From the NCBI GenBank assembly GCA_021847015.1, contig JAJZVW010000001.1, forward strand, positions 1-64,000: a stretch of 64,000 nt of DNA, given 5' to 3'. Source of the stretch: Pseudomonadota bacterium (lineage in GTDB: Bacteria > Pseudomonadota > Alphaproteobacteria > Rhodospirillales > Magnetospirillaceae). The notes beneath the pieces were generated by a model. That model saw nothing but the letters and a program-made list of their open reading frames with translations. It was not told where the DNA came from and did not search any database. The position numbers were made by a program, and so were the translations under genes. Positions 1-8,844 of the stretch are shown piece by piece. Each line of letters starts with the position of its first letter. Position 1 is the first letter of the stretch.

Positions 1-117
1 TGTCATCCCGAGCGTAGCCGAGGGATCTTTCGGGCATTTTCGCGCGAAAGATCCCTCCGCTCGCTCGCGCTCGGTCGGGATGACAACGCGAGCAAGGGCG
101 CATAATGAGAACCGCTG
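1..117. mobile_element. Inverted-repeat (MITE-like) element, copy 1, cut by the window edge
   Basis: This is the right-hand 117 bp of a small palindromic element whose complete copy lies at 61454-61597. It ends at 100-117 with the terminal repeat GCATAATGAGAACCGCTG. It contains the inner pair TGTCATCCCGA / TCGGGATGACA, and a central hairpin built on GAGGGATCTTTC / GAAAGATCCCTC. The corresponding part of the other copy is also exactly 117 bp, so the two differ by substitutions only. The left terminus lies outside the window. There is no coding capacity. Confidence 0.85.
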
Positions 118-185
118 CTGAAATTCGCCGAACCTTTTGCACGCCCCCCAGCGGTGCTATCCTCAGTTCATCCCGTGGCCACGAC

Positions 186-1298
186 ATGCGAAGGGGCAGG
201 CTGTTGACGGAGCGGATCGACTGCGCGGTGATTGGTGCCGGCGTCGTGGGGCTGGCGATTGCCCGCGCCTTGGCGCTCTCGGGGCGGGAAGTGGTGGTGC
301 TCGAATCGGAAGGCGCCATCGGCACCGGCATCTCCGCGCGCAGCAGCGAGGTCATCCACGCCGGCATGTATTACCCGGCGGGAAGCCTCAAGGCGCGGTT
401 CTGCGTCGCGGGCAACCGCATGCTGACGGATTACGCCGTCCGACGGGGCGTCCCCATGGCCGCGGTCGGCAAGCTGATCGTCGCCGCGGATGGCGCCGAT
501 GAGAGGATTCTCCGGCACATTCTGGACCAGGGCCGCGCCAACGGCGTCGCCCTCGAAGCCCTTACGGCCGAACGGGCCAGGGCGATGGAGCCCGAATTGG
601 CCTGCACCGCCGCCTTGTATTCGCCCGCCACCGGCATCATCGACAGCCATGCCCTGATGCTGTCCTTGCAGGGCGAGGCCGAGGAGCACGGCACCGTGCT
701 GGCCTTCCGCTCACCGGTGCTGGGGGGTACGGCGGGGGAGGCCGGCATCACGCTGGACGTCGGCGGCAACGAGCCGACCCGGCTTACGGCCCGCAGCGTG
801 GTCGTCGCCTCCGGCTTATCCGCGCCCGCGGTGGCGCGGTCCCTGGGGCTGCGCGGCGCCCCCGCCGGCTATTTCTGCAAGGGAAGCTATTTCGCCCTGA
901 CCGGCAAGACCCCGTTTTCGCGGCTGGTCTACCCGGTGCCGGCGACCGCCGGACTTGGGATCCATTACACCTTCGACCTGGGCGGCCGCGCGCGTTTCGG
1001 TCCCGACGTGGAATGGATCGACCGCATCGACCATTCGGTCGATCCTGCCCGTCGGGATAATTTCGTAACCGCCATCCGGCGCTATTGGCCCGCCGTCGAA
1101 GACCGGCGGCTGGAACCGGCCTACGCCGGCATCCGCCCCAAGATCCAGGCCCCCGGCGAACCCGCGCGGGATTTCCTGATTCACGGGCCGCGCGATCACG
1201 GAATCCCCGGCGTGGTCGCCCTTTACGGCATCGAATCGCCGGGCCTTACCGCATGCCTGCCGCTGGCCGATTACGTCGTGCGGGAGTTGACGGCATGA
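186..1298 (+). CDS. FAD-dependent oxidoreductase, DAO/LhgO-like
   Basis: A 370-aa flavoprotein of the D-amino-acid oxidase superfamily, closest in character to L-2-hydroxyglutarate oxidase (LhgO)-type enzymes. The N-terminal dinucleotide-binding motif is clear ([18 protein letters not shown], about residues 12-29). It is followed by the LESE segment that binds the adenosine ribose and by the family-typical [20 protein letters not shown]-terminal GIRPKI segment and [11 protein letters not shown] are also typical. The frame is open from 105, but an ATG there would lie inside the inverted-repeat element and add unrelated residues. The ATG at 186 places the Rossmann motif as usual. The stop overlaps the next start (ATGA). 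The substrate is not provable from sequence; a 2-hydroxy acid is likely. Confidence 0.85.
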   Translation: MRRGRLLTERIDCAVIGAGVVGLAIARALALSGREVVVLESEGAIGTGISARSSEVIHAGMYYPAGSLKARFCVAGNRMLTDYAVRRGVPMAAVGKLIVAADGADERILRHILDQGRANGVALEALTAERARAMEPELACTAALYSPATGIIDSHALMLSLQGEAEEHGTVLAFRSPVLGGTAGEAGITLDVGGNEPTRLTARSVVVASGLSAPAVARSLGLRGAPAGYFCKGSYFALTGKTPFSRLVYPVPATAGLGIHYTFDLGGRARFGPDVEWIDRIDHSVDPARRDNFVTAIRRYWPAVEDRRLEPAYAGIRPKIQAPGEPARDFLIHGPRDHGIPGVVALYGIESPGLTACLPLADYVVRELTA

Positions 1299-2515
1299 GG
1301 CGCGCGCTGCTGGCGGCGGTACTGACGGCAATCGCCGTCCTGCCCGCCGCCGCCCAGGAAAAGCCCAAGGACTGGCAGCCGCCGCCGATCGAGCAGATCC
1401 CCAATCACCGCGAATTGTGGCGCCAGGTGCTGATCGAGCTTGGCACCTACGCCAAGACCCGCAACCCAAACTTCATCGTGCTGGCCCGCGACGGCGTCGA
1501 ACTGGTGGTGAAGGGAAGGCGCGAGGTGGCGTGGGAACAGGCGCGCGATCCTGACGGCCGGACCTTCGAAAAGCGCCTGCCGCTGGGCTCCATTTTCCGC
1601 CCCTACGTCAAGATCCTGGACGGCATCGTCATCGACGGCCTGTATTGCGGCCCCGCCAGGCTGACCGAACCCCTCGACCAGGCGATCGAGACGCGCCGCG
1701 AGGAGGACGCCCGGCTCGCCGACGAGAAGCGTCGCGGCATCCGGCATCCGCCGGTGGGCGAACCCATGGGCCCGTTCAGCATCGACCCCCAGGTGGAACT
1801 GAAGCGGGCCGAGGAATTGAAGGTCAAGGCGGCGCGCGATGAGCGGCTGCGCCACGTGCTGCGGGCCCTGGGGGCGCTGCGGGCCTCCGACCGCACCATC
1901 CTGTCCATCGAAGACTGCCACAGCCCGGCGGAGATGCAGTCGGCCTTCGCCCAGGGAGCCCGCGACCACGTCACCACCTTCGCGGCGGCCAGCGATTCCA
2001 AGCTCGATCTTCTGCCCGCGGGGCACCCGTTCGCGGAGAACGCCGCCCCCGTCACCGCCATCCCCGGCGCACGCAACTGGCTGCCGATGCTGCGGGGCGA
2101 CCGCCTCGGCAGCCGGCGCCAGTGGGTCATGGCGCTGCGGGGTAGCAATTACGACGTGCTGGTGGTGGACGTCGCCTACCGGGGCTCGGACCCATTGACG
2201 GCTGCCGACGTGGCCGCGCTGAAATTCAAGAATTTGGGCGCCCCCCGGCTGGTTCTGGCCGACCTGCCGATCGGCCGGGCCTATGATTGGCGCTGGTACT
2301 GGCGGAAAGACTGGCAGGCGGGGAATCCCCCCTTCCTGTTCGGCGTCGATTCCCGCGAGCCCGGCGCGTACATCGTCGATCTCGACAATCCGGGCTGGAA
2401 GGAAGTCCTCGGCAAGTACATCGCCGGCATCATGGACCTGGGCTTCGACGGCGTCGTCCTTGACGACCTCGACACCTATCTGTGGTTCGAACGGCTGATG
2501 CCGATCCCGGACTAG
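1295..2515 (+). CDS. Secreted GH114/TM1410-like (endo-alpha-1,4-polygalactosaminidase family) protein
   Basis: A 406-aa protein beginning with a cleavable signal peptide ([21 protein letters not shown]), so it is probably periplasmic or secreted. The C-terminal third has the TIM-barrel signatures of the TM1410/GH114 family: [29 protein letters not shown], and [13 protein letters not shown] near the end, which carries acidic residues in the usual catalytic region. The first half is charged and has no family I recognise. It overlaps the upstream oxidoreductase by 4 bp, so the two are probably co-translated. Its TAG stop lies in the CTAG target at the left end of the element at 2512-2786. Some GH114 proteins act on galactosamine-containing exopolysaccharide; activity here is inferred only. 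Confidence 0.72.
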   Translation: MRRALLAAVLTAIAVLPAAAQEKPKDWQPPPIEQIPNHRELWRQVLIELGTYAKTRNPNFIVLARDGVELVVKGRREVAWEQARDPDGRTFEKRLPLGSIFRPYVKILDGIVIDGLYCGPARLTEPLDQAIETRREEDARLADEKRRGIRHPPVGEPMGPFSIDPQVELKRAEELKVKAARDERLRHVLRALGALRASDRTILSIEDCHSPAEMQSAFAQGARDHVTTFAAASDSKLDLLPAGHPFAENAAPVTAIPGARNWLPMLRGDRLGSRRQWVMALRGSNYDVLVVDVAYRGSDPLTAADVAALKFKNLGAPRLVLADLPIGRAYDWRWYWRKDWQAGNPPFLFGVDSREPGAYIVDLDNPGWKEVLGKYIAGIMDLGFDGVVLDDLDTYLWFERLMPIPD

Positions 2516-2786
2516 CCTGGATTTCTTACATGGGCACCGATTTGACGGAGACGAATATGACCACACGGCAGGCAGCCGGCGCAGGCCGATGCGGGCCATC
2601 GGCCAAGCCGGGTAACGCACCGTGTGGCCATATTCGCCCCGCCCCTCCGGGGTCGCGTTGCGGCGGCACGGCTGCCGGCGCCACGGCCCTTGGCAAGGCG
2701 GCCAGCCTTGCCCGCGGGCCGTGGCTTGGCGCTCCATCTCCCCGAAACGCGATCGAATCGGTGCCCATGTGAGAAATCCAGGCTAG
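2512..2786. mobile_element. Non-autonomous element with 31-bp inverted repeats, IS1380-like ends
   Basis: A 275-bp segment bounded by near-perfect inverted repeats, 2512-2542 and 2756-2786, with one mismatch in 31. Each arm reads CTAGCCTGGATTTCT inward. CTAG at both ends fits a 4-bp target duplication. The CCTGGATTTC end resembles, from memory, the CCTAGATTC termini of IS1380-family elements such as ISEcp1. There is no transposase reading frame; the interior is GC-rich with smaller inverted repeats (ACACGG...CCGTGT, GGCCGATG...CATCGGCC). Removing the element and one CTAG would leave the TAG stop of the upstream gene only 3 bp before the next ATG, so it appears to have been inserted into an operon. 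Confidence 0.8.
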
Positions 2787-2789
2787 CGC

Positions 2790-4451
2790 ATGCTCAAGAT
2801 CGCCCGCACCTACGAGGAAGCCTGCCGCACCTTCCGCTGGCGCATTCCCGACAGCTACAACCTCGCCTTCGACGTCTGCGACCGGCAGACCATGGCGGGT
2901 GCCGACGGTCATCGCACGGCCCTGGTGTTCGAGACGCAGGACGGCACGGTCGAGCGCTACACCTTTCACGCGCTGCGGTCGCTTTCCAACCGGCTGGCGA
3001 ATGTGCTCGCCGCCGCCCGGGTGACGCACGGGGACCGGGTGATCGTTTCCTTTCCGCCCTCCGTCGAGGCCGCCATCGCGCTGCTGGCGGTGACCAAGAT
3101 GGGCGCCATCGCCGTTCCCGTGACTCCCTCCCTGGGCGCCGAACCGTTCGTCCTGCGTCTGGCCGATTGCGGGGCCAAGGCGGTGCTCGCCGGGGCGGCG
3201 GCGGCCGAAGCGGCGGCAGCCGCCGCGCGCGAGGCGCGCAGGCCGGTAACGATCCTGACGACCGGGACGATTCCCTCCGGCGCGCTGGATCTGTGGAATA
3301 TCCTGGGAAGCGCTTCGGAAACGTTCACGCCGGTGGTGACCGCCGCCGCCGATCCCGCGCTGCTCTTCTATCCGCCCGAGGTCTGTCCGAGCCCCAAGGG
3401 TGTGCTCCATGCGCACCGGGCCTTGCCCGGCAACCTGCCGGCCGTGGAGTTCGCGCTCGGCTTCTTTGCCCAGACCGGCGACGTCCTGTGGACCGCAGCC
3501 GATTGGATGTCGTTCGAGGGGTTGCTCTGGGGGATTCTTCCGGCCTGGCATCACGGCGTTCCCGTGGTTGCGCAGGCCGGTGCGTTCGAACCGGACCGGG
3601 CCTTGGGCCTGATCGCGCATCACGGAGTCCGCGTGGCGTTCCTCCCCACCGCCCGCCTTAAGATGCTGGCGGACGCGGCCGCGGGCAAACCCCATCCGGT
3701 ACCGCGTGCGCTCGCCACCGGCCCGTCCCCCCTGCCGGCATCCCTTCACGACGCCGTCGAGCGCGCCCTGTCGGTCGGCGTCAACGAGATTTGGGGCGTC
3801 CGCGAAACGGGCGCGCTCGCCGCCAACAACATCCAGCTCATGGAACGCCGCTCCGGCTCTCCCGGTCGCGCCGTGCCGGGTGTGACGGTCGAGGCCGCCG
3901 GTGAACGGCAGGGCGGCATCCTAAAGGCGGGGGAACGCGGGATGTTGGCCGCATCGCCCCGGATCCCCGGCGCCTTCCTCGGCTATTGGGGCGAGGAAAC
4001 CCCACCGGCCGCCCATCTGCCCAACGGCTGGATCGCCACCGGAATCCGGGGCACGAGGGACCTCGATGGCTATCTCTGGCCCGAGCTGGAGCCGCTCGAT
4101 CAGGGAACGGTCGCGGTCGGCGACTCGACGGTGCCGCTGGCCGAGGTGGAAACGGTGCTGGCCGCCCACGCCCAAGTCCGCGAGGCGGCGCTGATCGTCA
4201 CGGCCGCCGGCGAGATCAAGGCATTCGTCGTTCCCGTCGCGACGGCAGCGGCCGACGTGGCCCTGGCACGCGAGCTTCAAGCCTGGGTGGGGGCCCGCCG
4301 CGCGCTGCACGAAATCCCCCGCCGGGTGGAATTCGTGGACGCCTTGCCCAAGTCCGAAGACGGCAAGGTGATGCGCGACGCGTTGGTAAACCGCCCCCTG
4401 CGGCTCGATGCACCGACTAGCGACGAGAGATTGACGCCACTCCGGAAATGA
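2790..4451 (+). CDS. AMP-dependent synthetase/acyl-CoA ligase homologue with degenerate core motifs
   Basis: A 553-aa protein of the ANL adenylating superfamily (fold of acetyl- and benzoyl-CoA ligases). Homology is visible throughout: a typical N-terminus, HALRSLSNRLANVL, the segment after the P-loop (PKGVLHAHRALPGNLP), TAADWMSFEGLLWG, and a C-terminal LPKSEDGKVMRDAL retaining the A10 lysine. However, the ATP-binding TSGTTGxPKG is FYPPEVCPSPKG, and the ATP-ribose motif (usually GWxxTGD) reads GWIATGIRG, without the aspartate. The A5 segment is EIWGVRETGAL. It may be a pseudoenzyme, or specialised. The start lies 3 bp after the inserted element, which replaced any native upstream ribosome-binding sequence. 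Confidence 0.75.
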   Translation: MLKIARTYEEACRTFRWRIPDSYNLAFDVCDRQTMAGADGHRTALVFETQDGTVERYTFHALRSLSNRLANVLAAARVTHGDRVIVSFPPSVEAAIALLAVTKMGAIAVPVTPSLGAEPFVLRLADCGAKAVLAGAAAAEAAAAAAREARRPVTILTTGTIPSGALDLWNILGSASETFTPVVTAAADPALLFYPPEVCPSPKGVLHAHRALPGNLPAVEFALGFFAQTGDVLWTAADWMSFEGLLWGILPAWHHGVPVVAQAGAFEPDRALGLIAHHGVRVAFLPTARLKMLADAAAGKPHPVPRALATGPSPLPASLHDAVERALSVGVNEIWGVRETGALAANNIQLMERRSGSPGRAVPGVTVEAAGERQGGILKAGERGMLAASPRIPGAFLGYWGEETPPAAHLPNGWIATGIRGTRDLDGYLWPELEPLDQGTVAVGDSTVPLAEVETVLAAHAQVREAALIVTAAGEIKAFVVPVATAAADVALARELQAWVGARRALHEIPRRVEFVDALPKSEDGKVMRDALVNRPLRLDAPTSDERLTPLRK

Positions 4452-4668
4452 CGAATCCCTTTTCCGGCGGATAGCGCCGGCTCGCGATGGCTCTGGCCTC
4501 TCCGGCATCGCGCGCCTCGACGACCGTCACCCGGTCGTCGGCCCACGCCTCCGAGAACAAGCTGTGCTGCTGGTTCTCCTTGATCAGGGCGCGCACATCC
4601 CGGTTGAACAGACGCACTTCATAATTCTGATATCCTGGGCGCGGGCAATAGAGCTGGCTGGCAGGCAT
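4417..4668 (-). CDS. Small hypothetical protein (83 aa)
   Basis: An 83-aa soluble protein beginning MPASQLYCPRPGYQNYEVRL. The start at 4668 is chosen because a good Shine-Dalgarno (GGGAGGA) sits 5 bases upstream; the frame extends further without such support. The sequence is mixed charged/aromatic with no signal peptide or membrane segment. The C-terminal half (ARDAGEARAIASRRYPPEKGFVI) reads like a small alpha/beta domain. I do not recognise a family. Its 3' end overlaps the 3' end of the convergent AMP-ligase-like gene by 35 bp. Confidence 0.6.
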   Translation of the reverse strand: MPASQLYCPRPGYQNYEVRLFNRDVRALIKENQQHSLFSEAWADDRVTVVEARDAGEARAIASRRYPPEKGFVISGVASISRR

Positions 4669-4850
4669 GGAAGTCCTCCCGACTGGCTCGATGAATAGGG
4701 GGTGAGTGCCGGCCTCCCACCGGCGAGCCCGAAGATTAGCCTCAATGCCAGGCCGGAATGAATCGGCGGAATGGTATAGACCCGCCCGGCACAAGACGGA
4801 CCCCGCATCCAACTGACGAGGGATTGAAGTGGGCGCCCCCCGCGCTCCCC

Positions 4851-5528
4851 TCAGATGGTGCCCGACGCCTGGCGGGCGAAACTGCGGTTGGCGGCGATGG
4901 CCGCCTGGGTGCGGTTGTTGACGCCCAGCTTTTTCATGATCGACTTGACATGGACCTTGACGGTGCCTTCGAGCATGCCCAGCGAGCGGGCGATCTCCTT
5001 GTTGGAGTAGCCCAAGGTCAGCAGCTTGAGCACCTGGGTCTCGCGCGGGGTGAGCGACTTGAAATCGGGATTGAACTCGCCCCCTTCGTCGAGGGGAGAG
5101 CCGGTTTCGAATTCCTGGCCGACCTCCTCGGACGCGACCGCCTGGGCGGGAACGTACAGCTCACCCGACAGCACCAGCGGCAGAACGTGTTTCAGGATCT
5201 CGCCATTGGACGACTTCAGCACATAGCCGCGGGCGCCCGCGTCGATGGCCGCGCGGATGGTGGCCTTGCTCCGCGACCCGGAAACGATGACGACCGGCAC
5301 CGGAGGCAGGGTCTCGATGAATTTCTTGAGGTCGGCGATGCCGTTCAGGCCCGGCATCATCAGATCCAGCAGGATGAGGTCCAGGTTAGGAGTCTCGTGG
5401 GCGACACGCCGGGTTTCCTCCGCGTTGCTCGCCTGGAGGATGGTCACGTCCCGGCCATAAAGGCTCTCCAACGCCAGGGAGATGCCATAGCGAAACAGGG
5501 CGTGGTCGTCGGCGATCAGTACTACCAT
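4851..5528 (-). CDS. NarL/FixJ-type two-component response regulator
   Basis: A 225-aa transcriptional response regulator. The receiver domain (about 1-120) starts MVVLIADDHALFRYG with the acidic pair. The phosphoacceptor aspartate is in LILLDLMMPGLNG, and the conserved lysine in GYVLKSSNGE. A LuxR-type helix-turn-helix occupies the C-terminus: LTPRETQVLKLLTLGYSNKEIA, then GTVKVHVKSIMKKLGV. The start at 5528 is preceded by GAGG eight bases away; the longer frame adds 32 unlikely residues. No histidine kinase is adjacent, so its signal is unknown. The downstream region to 4669 holds no recognisable gene. Confidence 0.9.
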   Translation of the reverse strand: MVVLIADDHALFRYGISLALESLYGRDVTILQASNAEETRRVAHETPNLDLILLDLMMPGLNGIADLKKFIETLPPVPVVIVSGSRSKATIRAAIDAGARGYVLKSSNGEILKHVLPLVLSGELYVPAQAVASEEVGQEFETGSPLDEGGEFNPDFKSLTPRETQVLKLLTLGYSNKEIARSLGMLEGTVKVHVKSIMKKLGVNNRTQAAIAANRSFARQASGTI

Positions 5529-5790
5529 GTCGGATGCCTCGTAAACGGCTTCAGCCGCAAGGGAAGGTATAACGTGGAACAGTCCCGGCCCTGCCCCATC
5601 TTTCGGTGATTGCCTCCTCGGCAATACCCCGGAATGGTTAGATCACACCGTCGCGACTCTCTGAGGGGCTCGTGGGAGTAGGATCGTTACCTCGCTATGG
5701 TTCCACAGGCGGGTATTTAATTTTCCTACCCGGCAATTCAATTGCGCGCGGGGTCGCCGAAGAAGTCTCCCCCTCCTCTGCGTTGCCCCC

Positions 5791-6570
5791 TCATACCTTG
5801 GCGATAGCATCCACCACCCGCCGATCCTGAGGCGGACGCCGTTCGTCCCAAGCGACTTCGGCCCGCAACGGGAGATGATCGGAGGTGATACGGGAAAGCG
5901 AGGTAGTGTAAACTGAGAGCCGCTGCAAACCTCCGATCGGCCACACCCAGATGCGATCCAGCGGCAACAACGGCATCCGCGACGGGAAGGTGCGCGGCAT
6001 CCGCGACGGCCCCAGGCGGCGGTCCAGCGCCCTCAAGGCTCCCCGGGTCGGCTTCCATTCGTTGAAATCGCCCATGACCACCAGCGGCGCGCCCTCGCTC
6101 ATGCCCTCAAGCACGGCGGACAGGCGGCGCACCTGCAAGCGCCGCTCGGCGGCGTTCAATCCCAGGTGCGTCACCACCACCCGCAGCGAAAGGCCGCCGA
6201 CATCGACGTCGCAGTCGATGGCCCCCCTGGGCTCGAAATGCCGCACGCTCAGATCGGTGTGGCGCACCATGCGCACGGGCCAGCGGGACAGCAGGGCGTT
6301 GCCGAACTTCCCCCTCCGGCCCTTGATATTGGGGCCGGGCACCGCGTGCATCCGCAATGTTTCGGCGAGATAGTCGAGCTGGGTACGTCCGTCGACCAGC
6401 AGACGCATGTCCACCTCTTGGAGACCGATGACGTCGGCATCGAGGGAATGGATCACTTCGGCCGTGCGCTCCGGCACGTAGCGTCCGTCGGTGCCGAAAC
6501 AGCGGTGGATATTGTAACTGGCCAGCGACAGGAACCGCGGCAAGGGACGAAACGGGATTTCCTTGGACAC
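5791..6570 (-). CDS. Endonuclease/exonuclease/phosphatase (EEP) fold protein
   Basis: A 259-aa EEP-superfamily hydrolase. Motifs are SYNIHRCFG, the metal-binding glutamate in GLQEVDMRL, VVTHLGLN, the catalytic VVMGDFNEW, and a terminal SDHLPLRAEV. It has no signal peptide. The GTG start at 6570 follows the upstream phospholipase stop by 7 bp, with GGGAGG in the preceding gene's tail, so the two genes form one transcription unit. EEP proteins are commonly fused to or paired with phospholipase D-like proteins in proteobacteria, suggesting a joint membrane-lipid or phosphodiester role. The substrate is not determinable here. Confidence 0.85.
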   Translation of the reverse strand: MSKEIPFRPLPRFLSLASYNIHRCFGTDGRYVPERTAEVIHSLDADVIGLQEVDMRLLVDGRTQLDYLAETLRMHAVPGPNIKGRRGKFGNALLSRWPVRMVRHTDLSVRHFEPRGAIDCDVDVGGLSLRVVVTHLGLNAAERRLQVRRLSAVLEGMSEGAPLVVMGDFNEWKPTRGALRALDRRLGPSRMPRTFPSRMPLLPLDRIWVWPIGGLQRLSVYTTSLSRITSDHLPLRAEVAWDERRPPQDRRVVDAIAKV

Positions 6571-6577
6571 TCCGGAC

Positions 6578-8812
6578 TCACACCTCCCGAGATCGGCCGC
6601 TCTTGGGCGCCCTGGCCCGGCCCAGCCGATTCGCCAGGCCGACGATGGCGCCGATCACCAGTGCGGCCGCCAACGCCAGGACGGCGACGTTGATCGCCGA
6701 GGGATTGCGTAGCACCGCTAACACCCTGTCGCCCAGCACGCTCATGGCGAAAATTCCCGGAGCCATGCCGAGCCCCGTACCCGCGATGAAGTCTCGGAAG
6801 CGCACACGGGTTGAGCCGGCGACCATGTTGATCACCGCGAATGCCGCGACCGGCATCAGGCGCAACAGGACAATGGCGGCAATCCCGTGCCTTGAGAGGG
6901 CCCGGGCCACGCGATTCACCTTCCACCCCGACAGCCGGCGCACACGGCGGCGTCCAAGGCTGAACCCGAGGGCATAATGGAGCGATGCGCTGGTCAGGGC
7001 GGCCACCAGCGAATCCACGGCCCCAAGCCACGGCCCCAAGGACACCGCGGTCGCCAGCACAAGCAGAGGCACCGGCACCCGCAGCAGCCCGGCAAGGGTG
7101 AAACACACCGCGACCACCGCCACGGCACCTGGCCGCTCCCGCAGGTCGGCAAGCCCGTCCACCCAAGGCCGCACGTCCCGCCACATTTCGGGTGGCGCCC
7201 ACCGCCACAACGCGCCCGCCAGCGCCAGCCCGGCCAGGACGGCGATCATGGCGCGAAGCCGCAGGAGCAAGGGGCGCCGCGCCAGCGGAGCTCTGGCCCC
7301 ATCCTCCAGAAACACCAGCGATTCCATGGGCTCTTCCGGATCGGGGATGTTGCTGTCGGCGATCAGCCGCACGATTTCGGCCGGTTCCGTGCAATCCAGC
7401 GGAACCAGACTGCGCCGGCCGCCGCCGAGCGCGGCGATGCAGGCGTGGAGGCCGCCCGATTCCAGCTCGCAGACGGCGACCGCCGCCGGCGACGCCCCCA
7501 GATGCTCGGCCATGAGGTCCTGGCGAAGCCGGCGGATGCCGGCCTCGATAGCCGGATCGCCACAGGCCTCGACGAGCACATCGCACTCGGTGTCGAGACC
7601 GAGCGAGCGGTTGTTGATGTTGGAGGTACCGATGCGCAAAAGACGGTCGTCGACGATCATGAGTTTGGAGTGAACCTTGACGTCCTCGCCGTCCACCGTC
7701 GGGTAATAAAGTTGGAAGCGGCCGCAGCGATCGGCGGCGCACAGCCGCTGACCGATACGCGCGCGCGCCACGCCCATGCTGGAGCGCTCCATGATGCTGA
7801 CCGGATAGCCTGGTCCGATGACGACGACTTCCGGACTGGCCGGCTCCTTCAGCCGCGCGGCGATGGCATCGCCCACCCGCCGTGCGGCGAAATATTGGTT
7901 CTCGATGAAAATAAAGCGTTCCGCGGCGGCGATCATGTCCAGGTATAGGCGCTCGACCTCGTGCGTGGCCGGAACGCCGTCCCACGAAGGGCTGGTCCGG
8001 GCGATGGCGACCTCGACCGGGGAAAAGAGGGGGAAGGCGCGTTTCGGCCAAAGGCGATCGCCGTCGCCGGCGGGCGGCACCGGCAAACACTCGCCGGTAC
8101 AGGCACGCCAGCGCTGCCGGCAAAGATCGGCCAGCGCCGCCGCCGCAGCGCCGGTAACCACGGCCATGACGTCATGGAAAGGCGGATACCGGGGCACGGC
8201 GGGATCGCTGCGCCGGGGATCGTCCTTGGCATGCCGGCGGGTATCCCACCGTTGGCTGGTCACATCCAGGCCACCGATGAAGGCCAACGCGTCGTCGATG
8301 ACGACAACCTTCTGGTGATGCGATGCTCCCAGAGGATGGCTGTCATCAAGGCGAAAGTGCAGTCGGCGATGGGTCAGCCAGTCCATCTTCACCAGACCGG
8401 CGAACTCCCGGTTGACGGCGTACAGAAAGGCGGAATCCCAGATCAGCACATGGGCCGTAAGCCCGGGCGTGCGGCGGACCACGGCGTCCAGCAACGGACC
8501 GATCCGGTTAGGCAGGCCTTCCTTGGCCAACGGGGAACCGCCCCCGCCGCGCGCGAGCTGGGTGCGGCTGTCGAATTCCCAGCCGAGGATCAGGATCGAG
8601 CGGCGGGCCAGGGAAATGGCTTCGGCCAAGGCCAGGAAATAATCCTCGGCGTCCACCAGGACGCCGAGGCGGTCGGCGACGGCCGATCTCCAGCAATTCC
8701 AGCCGGGCCGGGCCAAACGCCCACCGTCCTTCAGCCAAAGGATATCTTCAGCGGTGGTTCGGGACATATCCCGAAGATTGGAGAGCCCCCGGATTGCGGC
8801 CAGTCCTCCCAT
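6578..8812 (-). CDS. Phospholipase D-like protein fused to a VTT (DedA/SNARE-associated) membrane domain
   Basis: A 744-aa two-part protein. The N-terminal part is a phospholipase D with two HKD motifs: SHHQKVVVIDDALAFIGG (H166, K168, D173) and VHSKLMIVDDRLLRIGTSN with the downstream NNRSLGLDTE. It therefore resembles cardiolipin synthase-type transphosphatidylases. After about residue 525 comes a hydrophobic C-terminal region with a VTT/DedA domain (LRVPVPLLVLATAVSLGPW; LRLMPVAAFAVINMVAGSTRV), implying inner-membrane anchoring. The start at 8812 has AAGGGGA upstream; an ATG at 8767 (MSRTTAEDILWLKDGGR) is an equally possible start. It is cotranscribed with the EEP gene downstream. A lipid headgroup or cardiolipin-like reaction is inferred. 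Confidence 0.88.
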   Translation of the reverse strand: MGGLAAIRGLSNLRDMSRTTAEDILWLKDGGRLARPGWNCWRSAVADRLGVLVDAEDYFLALAEAISLARRSILILGWEFDSRTQLARGGGGSPLAKEGLPNRIGPLLDAVVRRTPGLTAHVLIWDSAFLYAVNREFAGLVKMDWLTHRRLHFRLDDSHPLGASHHQKVVVIDDALAFIGGLDVTSQRWDTRRHAKDDPRRSDPAVPRYPPFHDVMAVVTGAAAAALADLCRQRWRACTGECLPVPPAGDGDRLWPKRAFPLFSPVEVAIARTSPSWDGVPATHEVERLYLDMIAAAERFIFIENQYFAARRVGDAIAARLKEPASPEVVVIGPGYPVSIMERSSMGVARARIGQRLCAADRCGRFQLYYPTVDGEDVKVHSKLMIVDDRLLRIGTSNINNRSLGLDTECDVLVEACGDPAIEAGIRRLRQDLMAEHLGASPAAVAVCELESGGLHACIAALGGGRRSLVPLDCTEPAEIVRLIADSNIPDPEEPMESLVFLEDGARAPLARRPLLLRLRAMIAVLAGLALAGALWRWAPPEMWRDVRPWVDGLADLRERPGAVAVVAVCFTLAGLLRVPVPLLVLATAVSLGPWLGAVDSLVAALTSASLHYALGFSLGRRRVRRLSGWKVNRVARALSRHGIAAIVLLRLMPVAAFAVINMVAGSTRVRFRDFIAGTGLGMAPGIFAMSVLGDRVLAVLRNPSAINVAVLALAAALVIGAIVGLANRLGRARAPKSGRSREV

Positions 8813-8844
8813 CCGGATTCGTCCCCTTGGGGACGGGCCGGACC

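Noticed and set aside
105-185. ATG at 105 as the start of the FAD oxidoreductase
   Set aside because: It lies inside the terminal repeat of the inverted-repeat element and would add 27 residues ahead of the normal Rossmann start. ATG at 186 fits the family.
1271-2737. A 488-codon minus-strand frame opposite the GH114-like gene and inserted element
   Set aside because: It is a shadow of a gene with a signal peptide and recognisable family motifs on the plus strand, and it runs through the mobile element.
2557-2772. Short frames inside the 2512-2786 element as a transposase remnant
   Set aside because: The translations show no DDE or other transposase motif and the interior is made of small inverted repeats.
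4669-4850. Possible riboswitch or small RNA between two minus-strand genes
   Set aside because: Only short GC-rich repeats are present (GCCGGC...GCCGGC) and no conserved RNA pattern could be recognised.
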